Both the position numbers and the translations under genes were made by a program. From NCBI GenBank assembly GCA_028683835.1, contig JAQUHB010000009.1, positions 1 to 64,000 of the forward strand: a stretch of DNA of 64,000 nt, read 5' to 3'. Positions 17,395 through 27,027 of this stretch are shown here, piece by piece. The notes under the pieces are model-generated. The model worked only from the letters and a program-made list of their open reading frames with translations. It did no database searches and was not told the DNA's origin. The DNA comes from Sulfurimonadaceae bacterium. Its GTDB lineage: Bacteria; Campylobacterota; Campylobacteria; Campylobacterales; Sulfurimonadaceae. Each line of letters starts with the position of its first letter. Positions within the stretch are counted from its first letter, which is position 1.

Positions 17395-18267
17395 ATGTCA
17401 TTTGTAAAAACTGTTTTATTGTTCTTTTATTTGACTTTGCAGCTTCATGCGATCACTTTGCAAGAAAACTATGAAACAAAAGGCAGAGATATTTATGCAA
17501 GCGACATTTCCAAAGATATAGAAAACGATTTTTTACTTTTTTCATATGATGATGATAAACATATGCTTCGAACAAGTGCAGAAAAAGTGATAACAATCTT
17601 TAAAGCTCATGGAATCCAGATCAAAAAAAATGATGTCAGATATATCAATTTTCGAGAAAAATCTCGCATCGATATCGATAAAATCACAGATGCTCTTAAA
17701 AAAGAATTTTTAACAAAATATCCAACTTTAAAGATAAAAAGTCTCAGAGTCTATCCTCGTTCTTATCTCACAAAACTACCAAAAACATTTTCACTCTCTT
17801 TACAAAGACAGACTTTATATAAAAACTATTCGACTTTCTCTATTGTGACGCCTGATCATAAAATGATCTTTTTTGATTATATTTTAGATGCTGATATTGA
17901 CGTTGTAATTACGACAAAAAATATCAAACGTCATGAAAAAATCTCTTTAGAAAATACAAAGATCAAAAACGTGAAGTTCTTAAGCTTTAGAGCAGATCCG
18001 CTTAGCGACATCGCAAATCATCAATATCAAAGCAAATTTTCACTAGAATCCGACGATATATTGACCCAAAATGATATTGAGTTTTTGAGTATAGTCCGAA
18101 GAGATGAACATGCAAACGCTTTTATAGAAGATGGCGGCGTGTCTATCACTTTTGATGTTATCGCTGAGCAAGATGGCAGAGAAGGAGACATTATCGCTGT
18201 TCGTAAATCTGATGGAAAAAAATTGATGGCGAAAGTCGTCGGAGTAAAGAGAGTACAGATCCAATGA
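17395..18267 (+). CDS. flgA: FlgA, flagellar basal-body P-ring assembly chaperone
   Basis: 290 residues from ATG 17395; a TTG directly before it is too close to the GGAGA site. A signal peptide (about 1-20, LLFFYLTLQLHA) precedes a variable N-terminal half and the conserved C-terminal SAF/FlgA domain. That domain includes VVITTKNIKRHEKISLENTKIK and the end GREGDIIAVRKSDGKKLMAKVVG. FlgA helps assemble the FlgI P ring in the periplasm. It heads a plus-strand operon and its stop overlaps the ubiX start by 4 bp (ATGA). Confidence 0.9.
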   Translation: MSFVKTVLLFFYLTLQLHAITLQENYETKGRDIYASDISKDIENDFLLFSYDDDKHMLRTSAEKVITIFKAHGIQIKKNDVRYINFREKSRIDIDKITDALKKEFLTKYPTLKIKSLRVYPRSYLTKLPKTFSLSLQRQTLYKNYSTFSIVTPDHKMIFFDYILDADIDVVITTKNIKRHEKISLENTKIKNVKFLSFRADPLSDIANHQYQSKFSLESDDILTQNDIEFLSIVRRDEHANAFIEDGGVSITFDVIAEQDGREGDIIAVRKSDGKKLMAKVVGVKRVQIQ

Positions 18268-18794
18268 AAAAAATAGTAGTTTCCATAAGTGGTGCAAGCG
18301 GTGCGAGTTTAGGACTTAAAGTTCTCTCTTTGTTACCAAAAGGTATCCAAAAACATCTTATAATCTCAGATCATGCAAAAATAGTCCTAGATAAAGAGCA
18401 AGATATCATCGTTCATGATGAAAAAAATATCGCGGCTTCCATCGCAAGCGGAAGTTTCAAGGTAGATGCGATGATGATTATTCCATGTAGTATGAACACC
18501 CTTGCAAAAATCGCTTCTGGGATATCTGACAATCTCACAACACGCGCGGCTTCTGTGATGATAAAAGAGCGTAAGACTCTGCTTTTAGCCCCGCGTGAGA
18601 TGCCATTTTCTGCTATCGCTTTGGAAAATATGCATAAACTTGCATCTTTAGGAATTATCATAGCACCTCCGGTGCTGGCGTATTACAGTGAGCAAACAAC
18701 ACTTGAAGAGATGGAAAATTTTATGATCGGTAAGTGGTTTGATCTACTTGGAATCGAAAATGACTTATATAAAAGATGGGATGAAGATGAATAA
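18264..18794 (+). CDS. ubiX: UbiX flavin prenyltransferase
   Basis: 176 residues, the usual UbiX length. The flavoprotein fold opens with KKIVVSISGASGASLGLKVL, then IIPCSMNTLAKIASGISDNLTTRAA and LLLAPREMPFSAIALENM, all UbiX hallmarks. It makes prenylated FMN, the cofactor of UbiD decarboxylases, used in quinone (including menaquinone/futalosine-type) and aromatic pathways. It overlaps flgA by 4 bp and coaD by 8 bp. Confidence 0.95.
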   Translation: MKKIVVSISGASGASLGLKVLSLLPKGIQKHLIISDHAKIVLDKEQDIIVHDEKNIAASIASGSFKVDAMMIIPCSMNTLAKIASGISDNLTTRAASVMIKERKTLLLAPREMPFSAIALENMHKLASLGIIIAPPVLAYYSEQTTLEEMENFMIGKWFDLLGIENDLYKRWDEDE

Positions 18795-19272
18795 AATAGC
18801 ACTCTACCCGGGGACTTTTGATCCTATCACGAACGGGCATTTTGATATTATAGAAAGAGCTTTAGGTCTTTTTGACGAGGTGATTATCGCCGTGGCTGAT
18901 TCTAAAGAAAAAAATCCAATGTTCACGCTTGAACAAAGAGTTGAAATGACAAAAGAAGCTGTTAGAACACTCTCCAATATACGTGTTGTAGGATTTAATA
19001 ACCTCACAGTAGAACTTGCAAAAACTCTACATGCGAGTATTTTGATCCGAGGATTGCGTGCAGTGAGTGATTTTGAGTTTGAACTCCAGCTTGGATATCT
19101 CAATAACTCCCTTGATGATACGATAGAAACAGTTTATCTCATGCCAAAACTCCAACATGCGTTTATTAGTTCTTCTATTGTGAGAAATCTTTTAAAATAC
19201 AATGGTAAAACAGATCATCTACTCCCTCATGAAGTACAAGCAATGATACAAAAGCAGATGATATGTATATAA
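18787..19272 (+). CDS. coaD: CoaD phosphopantetheine adenylyltransferase
   Basis: 161 residues from ATG 18787, matching the family N terminus NKIALYPGTFDPITNGHFDIIERA. Longer frames upstream add residues inside ubiX and are unlikely. The nucleotidyltransferase T/HxGH motif (TNGH) and the late IS-S-S-x-V-R signature (FISSSIVRNLL) are present. It catalyses the fourth step of CoA synthesis. It overlaps ubiX at the start and tmk by 10 bp at the end. Confidence 0.96.
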   Translation: MNKIALYPGTFDPITNGHFDIIERALGLFDEVIIAVADSKEKNPMFTLEQRVEMTKEAVRTLSNIRVVGFNNLTVELAKTLHASILIRGLRAVSDFEFELQLGYLNNSLDDTIETVYLMPKLQHAFISSSIVRNLLKYNGKTDHLLPHEVQAMIQKQMICI

Positions 19273-19844
19273 CTATCGAGGGGATCGATACGGCAGGGAA
19301 AAGTACGCAGATACAAGTATTAAAAGAAAATTATTCTGATGCCATTATCACCAAAGAACCTGGAGCAACAAAGCTTGGAGTCAAACTTCGTGAAATCGCC
19401 CTCTTCTCAGAGATAAAAAGTCCGATTGCGGAGCTTTTGATCTTCTTGGCTGATCGCGCTGAACATATCGCTGAAATTGTTGAACCAAATCGTGAAAAAC
19501 TTATTATTAGTGACAGAAGCGTGATTTCAGGCATTGCATATGCAGATGTAGTCGGTCACTTTGAGATGGAAAAACTCATCGAACTTAACCGCTTTACATG
19601 TAAAGATATTTTTCCGCAAAAAGCAGTGGTTTTGAAGCTTTCACGAGAAGAGTTGACATATAGACTTTCACAAAAAAAGCATGACAAAATCGAAGGACGC
19701 GGGATTGATTATCTTTTATCCATCCAAGATTCACTGATAAAAGCGACAAAAGCCTTGTATATAGAGCTTTTAGAGATAGATGCATCTTTACATGTAGATG
19801 AAATAACAAAACAAATTATCAATTTTATAGAGGAAAAAAACTAA
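19263..19844 (+). CDS. tmk: Thymidylate kinase
   Basis: 193 residues. The P-loop GIDTAGKST, the KEPGATKLG strand (the DRY/EPG region), LFLADRAEH and ISDRSVISGIAYA all match dTMP kinase. It phosphorylates dTMP to dTDP. It is tightly packed between coaD (10-bp overlap) and hisS (starts at the next base). One TTACATGTAA palindrome lies inside the gene (19594-19603), encoding part of the RFTCKD segment. Confidence 0.96.
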   Translation: MYITIEGIDTAGKSTQIQVLKENYSDAIITKEPGATKLGVKLREIALFSEIKSPIAELLIFLADRAEHIAEIVEPNREKLIISDRSVISGIAYADVVGHFEMEKLIELNRFTCKDIFPQKAVVLKLSREELTYRLSQKKHDKIEGRGIDYLLSIQDSLIKATKALYIELLEIDASLHVDEITKQIINFIEEKN

Positions 19845-21050
19845 ATGATACAATCACTTCGTGGAATGAATGACATACTAGAATCACAAAGATTTGAATA
19901 TTTTATAGAAGTTGCAACAAAAATAGCAAAAAATTATGGATTTTCTTATATAGAAACGCCTCTTTTAGAAGAAACAGCCCTTTTTAAACGTTCAGTCGGT
20001 GAATCAAGCGATATCGTAGGCAAAGAGATGTACCAGTTTATAGACAAAGGAGAAAATGATGTCTGTCTCCGTCCAGAGGGAACAGCAGGCGTTGTTCGTG
20101 CTTTTGTACAAAGTAAATTTGATAAAGCCGGAGGCACATACAAGTTTTTTTATCATGGTCCTATGTTTCGTTATGAGCGCCCACAAAAAGGCCGCCTAAG
20201 AGAGTTTCACCAGTTTGGTGTTGAGAGTTTTGGCGAAGGGAGCGTTTATGAAGATGCAACGATGATTATGATGATCGCTGATATTTTCAATGCTCTTGGT
20301 ATAGGCTACAGACTTAAACTCAACTCCCTAGGTGACAGTAACTGTATGCCTCAGTATCGCGAAAGTTTAGTATCATTTTTAGATGAGTGTATAGAAGAGA
20401 TATGTGAGGATTGCCAGCGTCGTAAAAGTACAAATCCTATCCGTGTTTTAGACTGTAAGAGTGAAAAGTGCCAGACATTGTATGTGAATGCGCCGAAACT
20501 TTTAAATAATCTTTGTTCTGTCTGTAATGATGATTTTGAAAATCTTAAAAAAATCCTTACATCAAATAATATCAACTTCGAAATCGATAATCATTTAGTA
20601 CGTGGACTTGACTACTATTCAAAAACGGCATTTGAGTTTGTAAGCGACAATATCGGTGCGCAAAGTGCCATTGCAGGGGGCGGACGTTATGACAGGCTTG
20701 TAGAATTTTTGGATGGAAAAGCAACTCCGGCTGTTGGTTTTGCCATAGGAATCGAGAGACTTTTAGAGCTTATTACTATGCCAGAAACTGTGCGTGATGG
20801 CTACTATTTTGGTGCGATGGATGATGAAGCGGTAGAGCTTGTCATTTCACTTGCTCAAGCAAAAAGAAAAACAGAGAAAGCGACAGTTTCATACAAATCA
20901 AGAAACCTCAAAACTCACCTCAAAAACGCAGATAAAGCCAATGCACAATATTGTGCGATTATCGGAGAAAATGAGTTTAAAGAGAATAAAATCTGGGTCA
21001 AGAACTTAGATGAAAAAACAGAACAAATTATCCCAATCAGTGAAATATAA
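19845..21050 (+). CDS. hisS: Histidyl-tRNA synthetase
   Basis: 401 residues. Class II motif 2 appears as MFRYERPQKGRLREFHQFGVE. The HisRS signature is LVRGLDYYSKTAFEF. Motif 3 is AIAGGGRYDRLV...PAVGFAIGIERL. A Cys-bearing insertion (CEDCQRR..CKSEKC) lies about 182-207, as in many bacterial HisRS. It charges tRNA-His. The ATG follows the tmk stop directly, and speA follows after 11 bp. Confidence 0.97.
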   Translation: MIQSLRGMNDILESQRFEYFIEVATKIAKNYGFSYIETPLLEETALFKRSVGESSDIVGKEMYQFIDKGENDVCLRPEGTAGVVRAFVQSKFDKAGGTYKFFYHGPMFRYERPQKGRLREFHQFGVESFGEGSVYEDATMIMMIADIFNALGIGYRLKLNSLGDSNCMPQYRESLVSFLDECIEEICEDCQRRKSTNPIRVLDCKSEKCQTLYVNAPKLLNNLCSVCNDDFENLKKILTSNNINFEIDNHLVRGLDYYSKTAFEFVSDNIGAQSAIAGGGRYDRLVEFLDGKATPAVGFAIGIERLLELITMPETVRDGYYFGAMDDEAVELVISLAQAKRKTEKATVSYKSRNLKTHLKNADKANAQYCAIIGENEFKENKIWVKNLDEKTEQIIPISEI

Positions 21051-21061
21051 GAGGAGAAAAT

Positions 21062-22891
21062 ATGAGAAATTACGGAATTGATCTTTGGGGAAATGATAAC
21101 TTTGTTATCAAAAATGGTAAGGTTTGTATCAACTACGGAAGTAAACCATCTATCATAGATATCACACAAAAAGTTCGTGCTTCAGGTCTTCGTGGTCCTT
21201 TAATACTTCGTTTTGAACATCTTATTCAAAAACAGATAGATACTCTTTATAACTCATTTTCGAATGCTATCTCTGAAAACAGTTATAACGGAACGTTTAA
21301 CGCTGTTTTTCCTCTCAAAGTAAATCAATTTCCAAATGTTGTCGAAGCCATAGCACATTGTGGAGAGAACAGAGGATACGGTCTTGAAGCAGGTTCAAAA
21401 GCTGAACTTTTTTTAGCGATGAGTTACACTCCTCTTGGATATCCTATCACTGTTAACGGATTTAAAGACACAGAACTTATAGAACTTGGCTTTATCGCAG
21501 CTCACAGCGGACATAATATCACCATTACTATTGAAGGTCTTGGCGAGTTGGAAACAATTTTAGAGGTTGCAGAATCTTGTGACTTAAAAATGCCAAATAT
21601 CGGTATTCGTCTTCGCCTTCATAGTTCAGGAAGCGGTACATGGGCAAAAAGTGGAGGAATGGACGCAAAATTTGGTCTCACTTCTACTGAAATTTTAGAA
21701 GCGATGCAATTACTTCGTGATTCAAATAAAATGGAACACTTTAAGATGCTTCATTTTCATATCGGCTCTCAAATGTCCGATATCTCACCTCTTAAACGCG
21801 CACTTAGAGAAGCGGGAAATATCTATGCAGAACTTAAAAAAATGGGTGCAGACGCACTCAATAGCATCAACATTGGAGGCGGTCTCGCAGTAGAATATTC
21901 TCAGCATAAAAATGAATCTGCTAAAAACTACTCTATCGAAGAGTTTGCAAATGATGTTGTTTTCCTTCTTCGTGAGGTTAGTAACTCAAAGTCTGTTGAA
22001 CATCCAAATATCTATACAGAATCGGGCCGTTTTATCGTAGCATCTCACGCTGTTTTAATTGCACCTGTTTTGGAGCTTTTCACTCAAGATTATCAGATGC
22101 AACATATCAAATTCAAAGAGATAAATCCGCCATTAATTGAGGAACTTAGAGAGTTGTATGATCTTTTAACCCCTAAAAATGCGATGGAATATCTCCACGA
22201 TGCACTCGATCATATCGAATCACTTTTGACTCTTTTTGATCTTGGATATATCGACCTTCAAGATAGATCAAATGCAGAGATTCTAGCGCACAATATCATC
22301 AAAAAAGCTTTGTATATCTCTCAAGAAAGTCCAACACAAGAGATCAAAAAACTTCAGGAAAGACTTCAAGAAAGATACTTAATCAATAGTTCTATCTTTC
22401 AAAGTCTTCCTGATTATTGGGGTCTTGGTCAAAGTTTTCCAATTATGCCACTTGATAGACTCGATCAAAAAGCGATCCGTCCGGCATCTTTATGGGACAT
22501 CACATGTGATAGTGATGGAGAGATAGGTTTCGATCCTAAAAAACCGCTTTTTTTGCATGACGTAGATCTTGACAATGAAGAGTATTTCTTAGGATTTTTC
22601 AATGTCGGAGCATATCAGGAGACTTTGGGAATGAACCATAACCTCTTTTCTCATCCGAGTGAATGTAGTGTTGAGATCACAAAAGATGGATTTAAACTCT
22701 ACAATATAGAAGATTCTATCAGTGTTATGGATATTCTTGATGATATGGGTTATAATGCACGAGAATTATTAATTAAACTTAAAACAAATCTGTTACAGAG
22801 TGATTTTATAACAGAAGAAGAAAAAAATGATACACTTCAAAAATTAGAAAATTATATGTACCAAAATGGTTATCTTAGAACAACCAGATAA
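21062..22891 (+). CDS. speA: Biosynthetic arginine decarboxylase
   Basis: 609 residues, typical of the large SpeA type. The PLP-binding lysine is in FPLKVNQFPNVVE. The substrate-loop RLHSSGSGTWAKSGGMDAKFGL, HFHIGSQ and NIGGGLAVEY motifs are present, as is the C-terminal SLPDYWGLGQSFPIMPLDRL/WDITCDSDGEIGF region. It converts arginine to agmatine on the way to putrescine/spermidine. AGGAG precedes the ATG. cysE follows after 9 bp. Confidence 0.95.
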   Translation: MRNYGIDLWGNDNFVIKNGKVCINYGSKPSIIDITQKVRASGLRGPLILRFEHLIQKQIDTLYNSFSNAISENSYNGTFNAVFPLKVNQFPNVVEAIAHCGENRGYGLEAGSKAELFLAMSYTPLGYPITVNGFKDTELIELGFIAAHSGHNITITIEGLGELETILEVAESCDLKMPNIGIRLRLHSSGSGTWAKSGGMDAKFGLTSTEILEAMQLLRDSNKMEHFKMLHFHIGSQMSDISPLKRALREAGNIYAELKKMGADALNSINIGGGLAVEYSQHKNESAKNYSIEEFANDVVFLLREVSNSKSVEHPNIYTESGRFIVASHAVLIAPVLELFTQDYQMQHIKFKEINPPLIEELRELYDLLTPKNAMEYLHDALDHIESLLTLFDLGYIDLQDRSNAEILAHNIIKKALYISQESPTQEIKKLQERLQERYLINSSIFQSLPDYWGLGQSFPIMPLDRLDQKAIRPASLWDITCDSDGEIGFDPKKPLFLHDVDLDNEEYFLGFFNVGAYQETLGMNHNLFSHPSECSVEITKDGFKLYNIEDSISVMDILDDMGYNARELLIKLKTNLLQSDFITEEEKNDTLQKLENYMYQNGYLRTTR

Positions 22892-22900
22892 AGGGTTTCA

Positions 22901-23602
22901 GTGGGCTTATTTAATGAGATAAAAGAAGATTTTTCAAACGCATATAAAAGCGATCCGGCGCTTACGTCGTATACAAACTTTTTATTTAATTATCCTGGTG
23001 TCTGGGCTATTGCTTGGTATAGAGTTGCAAATCGTTTGCACAAAAACGGTTTCAAGCAACTAGCTCGTACAATTATGGGACTCAATCAGATCATAACCAA
23101 CATCGACATTCACCCTGCTGCAACCATCGGCAAACGTGTTTTTATCGATCATGGCTTTGGTGTAGTCATAGGTGAAACAACTATCATCGAAGATGACGTC
23201 CTCATCTATCAAGGCGTAACGCTAGGTGGAGTAAGTTTGGAACCGGGAAAACGTCATCCGACTATATGCCATCATGTCGTCGTCGGTGCGGGTGCGAAAG
23301 TACTTGGAAATATCACTATAGGCGAACATTCTAAAATCGGTGCCAATTCTGTCGTCGTAAAAAATGTTCCGGCATGTTCCACTGCCATCGGTATTCCTGC
23401 ACATACAATAGAAAAAGGACGTTGTAAAGATCCATTTATGCACAATATGCTTCCTGATATCAATAAAGAGATGTTTGAATATCTCTTAAAACGTGTTGCT
23501 ATTTTAGAACACATTGTCGTCGAAGACAATAAAAATCTCTTAGAAAAAGATCTCGAATTAGAAACGATTTATGAGTCTTTTATTAAGTCTATGAAAAACT
23601 AA
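22901..23602 (+). CDS. cysE: Serine O-acetyltransferase
   Basis: 233 residues, GTG start 9 bp after speA. The N-terminal helical region is followed by a left-handed beta helix of hexapeptide repeats. It carries DIHPAATIGKRVFIDHGFGVVIGETTIIEDDVLIYQGVTLGGV with the catalytic Asp-His pair typical of CysE. It makes O-acetylserine for cysteine synthesis. The C-terminal tail is longer than in E. coli and acidic. Confidence 0.93.
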   Translation: MGLFNEIKEDFSNAYKSDPALTSYTNFLFNYPGVWAIAWYRVANRLHKNGFKQLARTIMGLNQIITNIDIHPAATIGKRVFIDHGFGVVIGETTIIEDDVLIYQGVTLGGVSLEPGKRHPTICHHVVVGAGAKVLGNITIGEHSKIGANSVVVKNVPACSTAIGIPAHTIEKGRCKDPFMHNMLPDINKEMFEYLLKRVAILEHIVVEDNKNLLEKDLELETIYESFIKSMKN

Positions 23603-23645
23603 AATTAGATATAATTCCACAATTTATTTCACCTAAGGTATACCC

Positions 23646-24815
23646 ATGCTTACTAAACGTATCAATGCCCTATCTGAGTCTATCACTATCGCGGTCTCTA
23701 ACCTCGCGCAAGAACTAAAAGCGCAAGGAAAAGATATCCTTAGTTTTTCTGCAGGCGAGCCAGATTTTGACACTCCTCAAGTTATAAAAGACGCAGCTAT
23801 CAAAGCTATAAACGATGGTTTTACCAAATATACAGCTGTTGATGGTATTCCAGCTCTCAAAAAAGCTATTATCGACAAGCTTCAAAGAGAAAATGGACTT
23901 ACTTATACTCCAGCGCAAGTTATCACAAATAATGGTGCAAAACACTCTTTATTTAACCTTTTCTCTGCAGTTGTAGAGGAAGGTGATGAAGTGATTATCC
24001 CTGCCCCGTACTGGGTTACTTATCCTGAGCTTGTAAAATACTGCGGCGGAACTCCTATTGAGATCCAAACAGATGATGCTTCAGGATTTAAAATTACAGC
24101 TGAGCAACTTAAAAATGCTATCACTCCAAAAACAAAAATGATCGTTCTAACTTCTCCTTCAAACCCGACAGGTTCAGTTTATACAAAAGAGGAGCTAACA
24201 GCTCTTGGAAAAGTTTTAGAAGGGACTGATATCTTAGTTGCAAGTGATGAGATGTATGAAAAACTTATCTATGATGGAGAGTTTACATCTTCAGCTGCTG
24301 TGAGTGAAGATATGTTCAAACGTACAATCACGATCAACGGTCTAAGCAAATCTGTTGCAATGACTGGATGGCGTTTTGGCTATATGGCTTCACACCGTAC
24401 AGATATCATCCAAGCAACAAAAACGCTTCAAAGCCAAAGTACGTCAAACATTAACTCTATCACTCAAAAGGCGGCTATTGTCGGACTTGACGGAAGTGCT
24501 GATGCTGATGTAGAGATGATGCGTGTAGAGTTCAAAAAACGTCGCGATGTGGCAGTTGAACTTTTTAATGCGATTGATGGACTTTCAGTTATCAAACCTG
24601 ACGGTGCATTTTATCTGTTTGTTAATATCAAAGAGATCACAAATGATTCACTGCAATTTTCAAAAGATCTTTTAGAGCAAACAGGTGTTGCTGTTGTTCC
24701 AGGCGTTGGTTTTGGAAGCGATGGTTATATCAGATTTAGTTTTGCAACAGATATGGATAGCATCAAAGAGGGAATCAAACGTATCGAAGGTTTTGTACAA
24801 ACTCTTCAAAAATAA
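23646..24815 (+). CDS. aspC: Class I aminotransferase, aspartate aminotransferase type
   Basis: 389 residues. LSFSAGEPDFDTPQVIKDAAIKAINDGFTKYT, the NPTGSVY segment and the PLP lysine in INGLSKSVAMTGWRFGY match the Ib subgroup of aspartate (or aspartate/prephenate) aminotransferases. It probably interconverts aspartate and oxaloacetate. Whether it also accepts prephenate cannot be told from the sequence. It ends the plus-strand run and is followed by a palindromic hairpin. Confidence 0.88.
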   Translation: MLTKRINALSESITIAVSNLAQELKAQGKDILSFSAGEPDFDTPQVIKDAAIKAINDGFTKYTAVDGIPALKKAIIDKLQRENGLTYTPAQVITNNGAKHSLFNLFSAVVEEGDEVIIPAPYWVTYPELVKYCGGTPIEIQTDDASGFKITAEQLKNAITPKTKMIVLTSPSNPTGSVYTKEELTALGKVLEGTDILVASDEMYEKLIYDGEFTSSAAVSEDMFKRTITINGLSKSVAMTGWRFGYMASHRTDIIQATKTLQSQSTSNINSITQKAAIVGLDGSADADVEMMRVEFKKRRDVAVELFNAIDGLSVIKPDGAFYLFVNIKEITNDSLQFSKDLLEQTGVAVVPGVGFGSDGYIRFSFATDMDSIKEGIKRIEGFVQTLQK

Positions 24816-24823
24816 TCTTTACC

Positions 24824-24850
24824 CTTACATGTAAACTCTTTACATGTAAG
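24824..24850. terminator. Hairpin built from two head-to-head TTACATGTAA palindromes
   Basis: CTTACATGTAAA and TTTACATGTAAG form a perfect 12-bp stem with a 3-nt loop (CTC). It sits 9 bp after the aminotransferase stop and 12 bp beyond the stop of the opposing gene. It is AT-rich and lacks a long U tract, so it is a plausible bidirectional terminator of moderate strength. Its arms are two copies of the window-wide palindrome. Confidence 0.6.
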
Positions 24851-24862
24851 AGCAAAGTAAGA

Positions 24863-25084
24863 TTATTTTAACTTCTTCAGTGCTTCTATCACTTCATCCA
24901 AATTCTCTAACGGAATATGAACTTTCCAATCTGGCTCATCTGACATCCCATTGAGTGAAATACCAACACTTGCGACTGTACCGCTATCTTTTCCATACGG
25001 TTCATCTATTTTTGCTATAGAAATAACACCTTTGTTGGTGCCATGCAAATGAATCGTTGTTTCTTCTAAAAGATTTTTTGACAT
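24863..25084 (-). CDS. Conserved-looking small hypothetical protein
   Basis: 73 residues, soluble, without a known motif. Composition is normal for a folded alpha/beta protein: strands TTIHLHG, GVISIAKI, TVASVGISL and WKVHIPL, then a C-terminal helix DEVIEALKKLK. It lies 20 bp after the second lpxD, on the same strand, with an AGGGGAG ribosome site, so it is likely the last gene of the ilvB-ilvN-lpxD-lpxD block. No function is proposed. Confidence 0.7.
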   Translation of the reverse strand: MSKNLLEETTIHLHGTNKGVISIAKIDEPYGKDSGTVASVGISLNGMSDEPDWKVHIPLENLDEVIEALKKLK

Positions 25085-25104
25085 TCTACTCCCCTTTTAT
25101 TTGT

Positions 25105-26055
25105 TTATTTTATAAGTCTAGCCAATTTTGCTTGAAGTTTCAACCATATTTTGTGATCCATGAGAGGAAATCCTGCATAAGTGCCACCATTTTCTTTAAT
25201 GGACTTTGTGATTCCGCTACGTGCCGCAAAAGTATTAAATGAAGCTACTTCAAGATGTCCCGAAGTTGCACTCTGCCCACCCATAACAACATTACGTCCA
25301 AGTTTTGAAGAACCTGCGATTCCCGTTTGAGAAACAAGTACCGCATACTCACCTATTTCGCAGTTATGACCGACTTGAACAAGATTGTCGATGCGTACAC
25401 CTTTTTTGATAAGCGTTGTTTTAAAAACAGCTCTATCGATAGTTGTTGAACTTCCGATTTCTACATCATCTTCTATGACAACATTACCATTTTGGTATAT
25501 CTTCGTATGCTCACCTCTTTTGTTCGTTGCAAAACCAAAGCCGTCACTTCCAATAGTCGTATTTGCATGAATGATACAGTTACTTCCAATTTTACAATCA
25601 CGATACACTACGACATTTGAATAAAGAATTGTATTGTCACCTACGACGCACCCGCTGCCTATATACACGCCAGACATTATCGTACAGTTTTTACCAATGA
25701 CTGCTCCATTTGCAATTTCTGCTTTTTGTGAGAGCATTGTACCATCACCAATGATAGCTTTTGGTGCATCTATATCTTCTATAGGCGATGAAAAATATTT
25801 ACTAAGAATTGCCATCATCAAATATGGCTCATCGACAATAAGGGCAATAGAGTTTAATGGTACACTTGCGGCACTCGCTTGGCTTACAATAATTGCGCCA
25901 GCTTGTGATTCTTCTAGATCTTTAAAATATTTTGGATTTGTAACAAATGAGATCTCATTTGCTGAAGCATCATGCAGAGTATTGATTCCTATAACTTCAA
26001 GTAAAGGGCCGTTGTATTCAATTCCTATGATTTTTGCTATCTCTTTTATATCCAT
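25105..26055 (-). CDS. lpxD: LpxD UDP-3-O-acylglucosamine N-acyltransferase, copy 2
   Basis: 316 residues. An N-terminal uridine-binding domain (about 1-95) is followed by many hexapeptide repeats ([21 protein letters not shown]) and the catalytic His motif [15 protein letters not shown]. It adds the N-linked acyl chain in lipid A synthesis. It lies 17 bp after another full-length lpxD and is clearly related to it but diverged, so the pair comes from an old duplication. Both copies keep the catalytic His. Confidence 0.9.
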   Translation of the reverse strand: MDIKEIAKIIGIEYNGPLLEVIGINTLHDASANEISFVTNPKYFKDLEESQAGAIIVSQASAASVPLNSIALIVDEPYLMMAILSKYFSSPIEDIDAPKAIIGDGTMLSQKAEIANGAVIGKNCTIMSGVYIGSGCVVGDNTILYSNVVVYRDCKIGSNCIIHANTTIGSDGFGFATNKRGEHTKIYQNGNVVIEDDVEIGSSTTIDRAVFKTTLIKKGVRIDNLVQVGHNCEIGEYAVLVSQTGIAGSSKLGRNVVMGGQSATSGHLEVASFNTFAARSGITKSIKENGGTYAGFPLMDHKIWLKLQAKLARLIK

Positions 26056-26072
26056 AACACTCTCCTAAAAAT

Positions 26073-27026
26073 TTACTCTTTTATAAGTTTTGCTATTTTG
26101 CTTTGTAGTTTCATCCACTCTTTATGCGGCATGAGTGGATATCCACTCCAAACACCTTTAGGTTCTTTGATAGATTTTGTAATCCCGCTTCGAGCGGTAA
26201 ATGTAGAAAAAGGTGCAATATCCAAATGATCTGTAAATGCACTTTGTCCGCTTACAACACAGTTACGTCCAAGCTTTGTAGAACCACCTACTCCAGATTG
26301 TGCAACAAAAAGCGAGTATTCTCCAATCTCACAGTTATGACCTATGTGGATAAAATTATCTAGTTTCACACCTTTTTTAATGATGGTTGATCCAAACATA
26401 GCGCGGTCTATCGCGCAATTCGCACCGATCTCTACATCATCTTCTATAACGACGTTTCCGTTTTGATAGATCTTGATATGCTCACCCGTTGGCGTATGAG
26501 AAAATCCAAATCCATCAGCCCCGATAACGGTTCCTCCGTGGATAATACACTCATTTCCTATAATGCAGTCGCGATATATCACTACGTTTGGATAGATAAT
26601 CGTATTATCTCCGATAAACACATGCGAGCCAAGATAAACCCCTGCCATGATAATAGAGTGTTTTCCGACAATCACACCATCTTCAATGTTGGCTCGCTCA
26701 TCTATATAAGTACCCTCGCCACGAAGCGGATCTGGGGCTTTAAAATCTATCTTTCTTGGAGCAAAGAGTTTTGTTGCATAGGCCATAGAGATAGACACAT
26801 TTTCACAAATGATATAAGAACTGTTTTTTGGAAGAGATTCTATAAGGTTTTCGGGAATTAAAAAGGCGGAAGCTTTTGAATTTTGTAAGTCCGTTGTATA
26901 CTTTTTATGTTCTGCGAAACTCAGTTGTCCCACACTCGCATGCGAGAGATCATTCATAGAAGTGATCTCCACATCTTCTCCTGCGTACTTACAGGAAAGA
27001 GAATCTGCAATAAAAGAGAGCAGCAC
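26073..27026 (-). CDS. lpxD: LpxD UDP-3-O-acylglucosamine N-acyltransferase, copy 1
   Basis: 317 residues with the same plan as its downstream neighbour: a uridine-binding N-terminal domain, a hexapeptide beta helix and the [14 protein letters not shown] catalytic segment. It starts 1 bp after ilvN ends, the position where lpxD is found in other Campylobacterota, so this is probably the ancestral copy. The two enzymes may differ in acyl-chain or acceptor preference, giving mixed lipid A. That is inferred from duplication and cannot be read from the sequence. Confidence 0.92.
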   Translation of the reverse strand: MLLSFIADSLSCKYAGEDVEITSMNDLSHASVGQLSFAEHKKYTTDLQNSKASAFLIPENLIESLPKNSSYIICENVSISMAYATKLFAPRKIDFKAPDPLRGEGTYIDERANIEDGVIVGKHSIIMAGVYLGSHVFIGDNTIIYPNVVIYRDCIIGNECIIHGGTVIGADGFGFSHTPTGEHIKIYQNGNVVIEDDVEIGANCAIDRAMFGSTIIKKGVKLDNFIHIGHNCEIGEYSLFVAQSGVGGSTKLGRNCVVSGQSAFTDHLDIAPFSTFTARSGITKSIKEPKGVWSGYPLMPHKEWMKLQSKIAKLIKE

Positions 27027-27027
27027 T

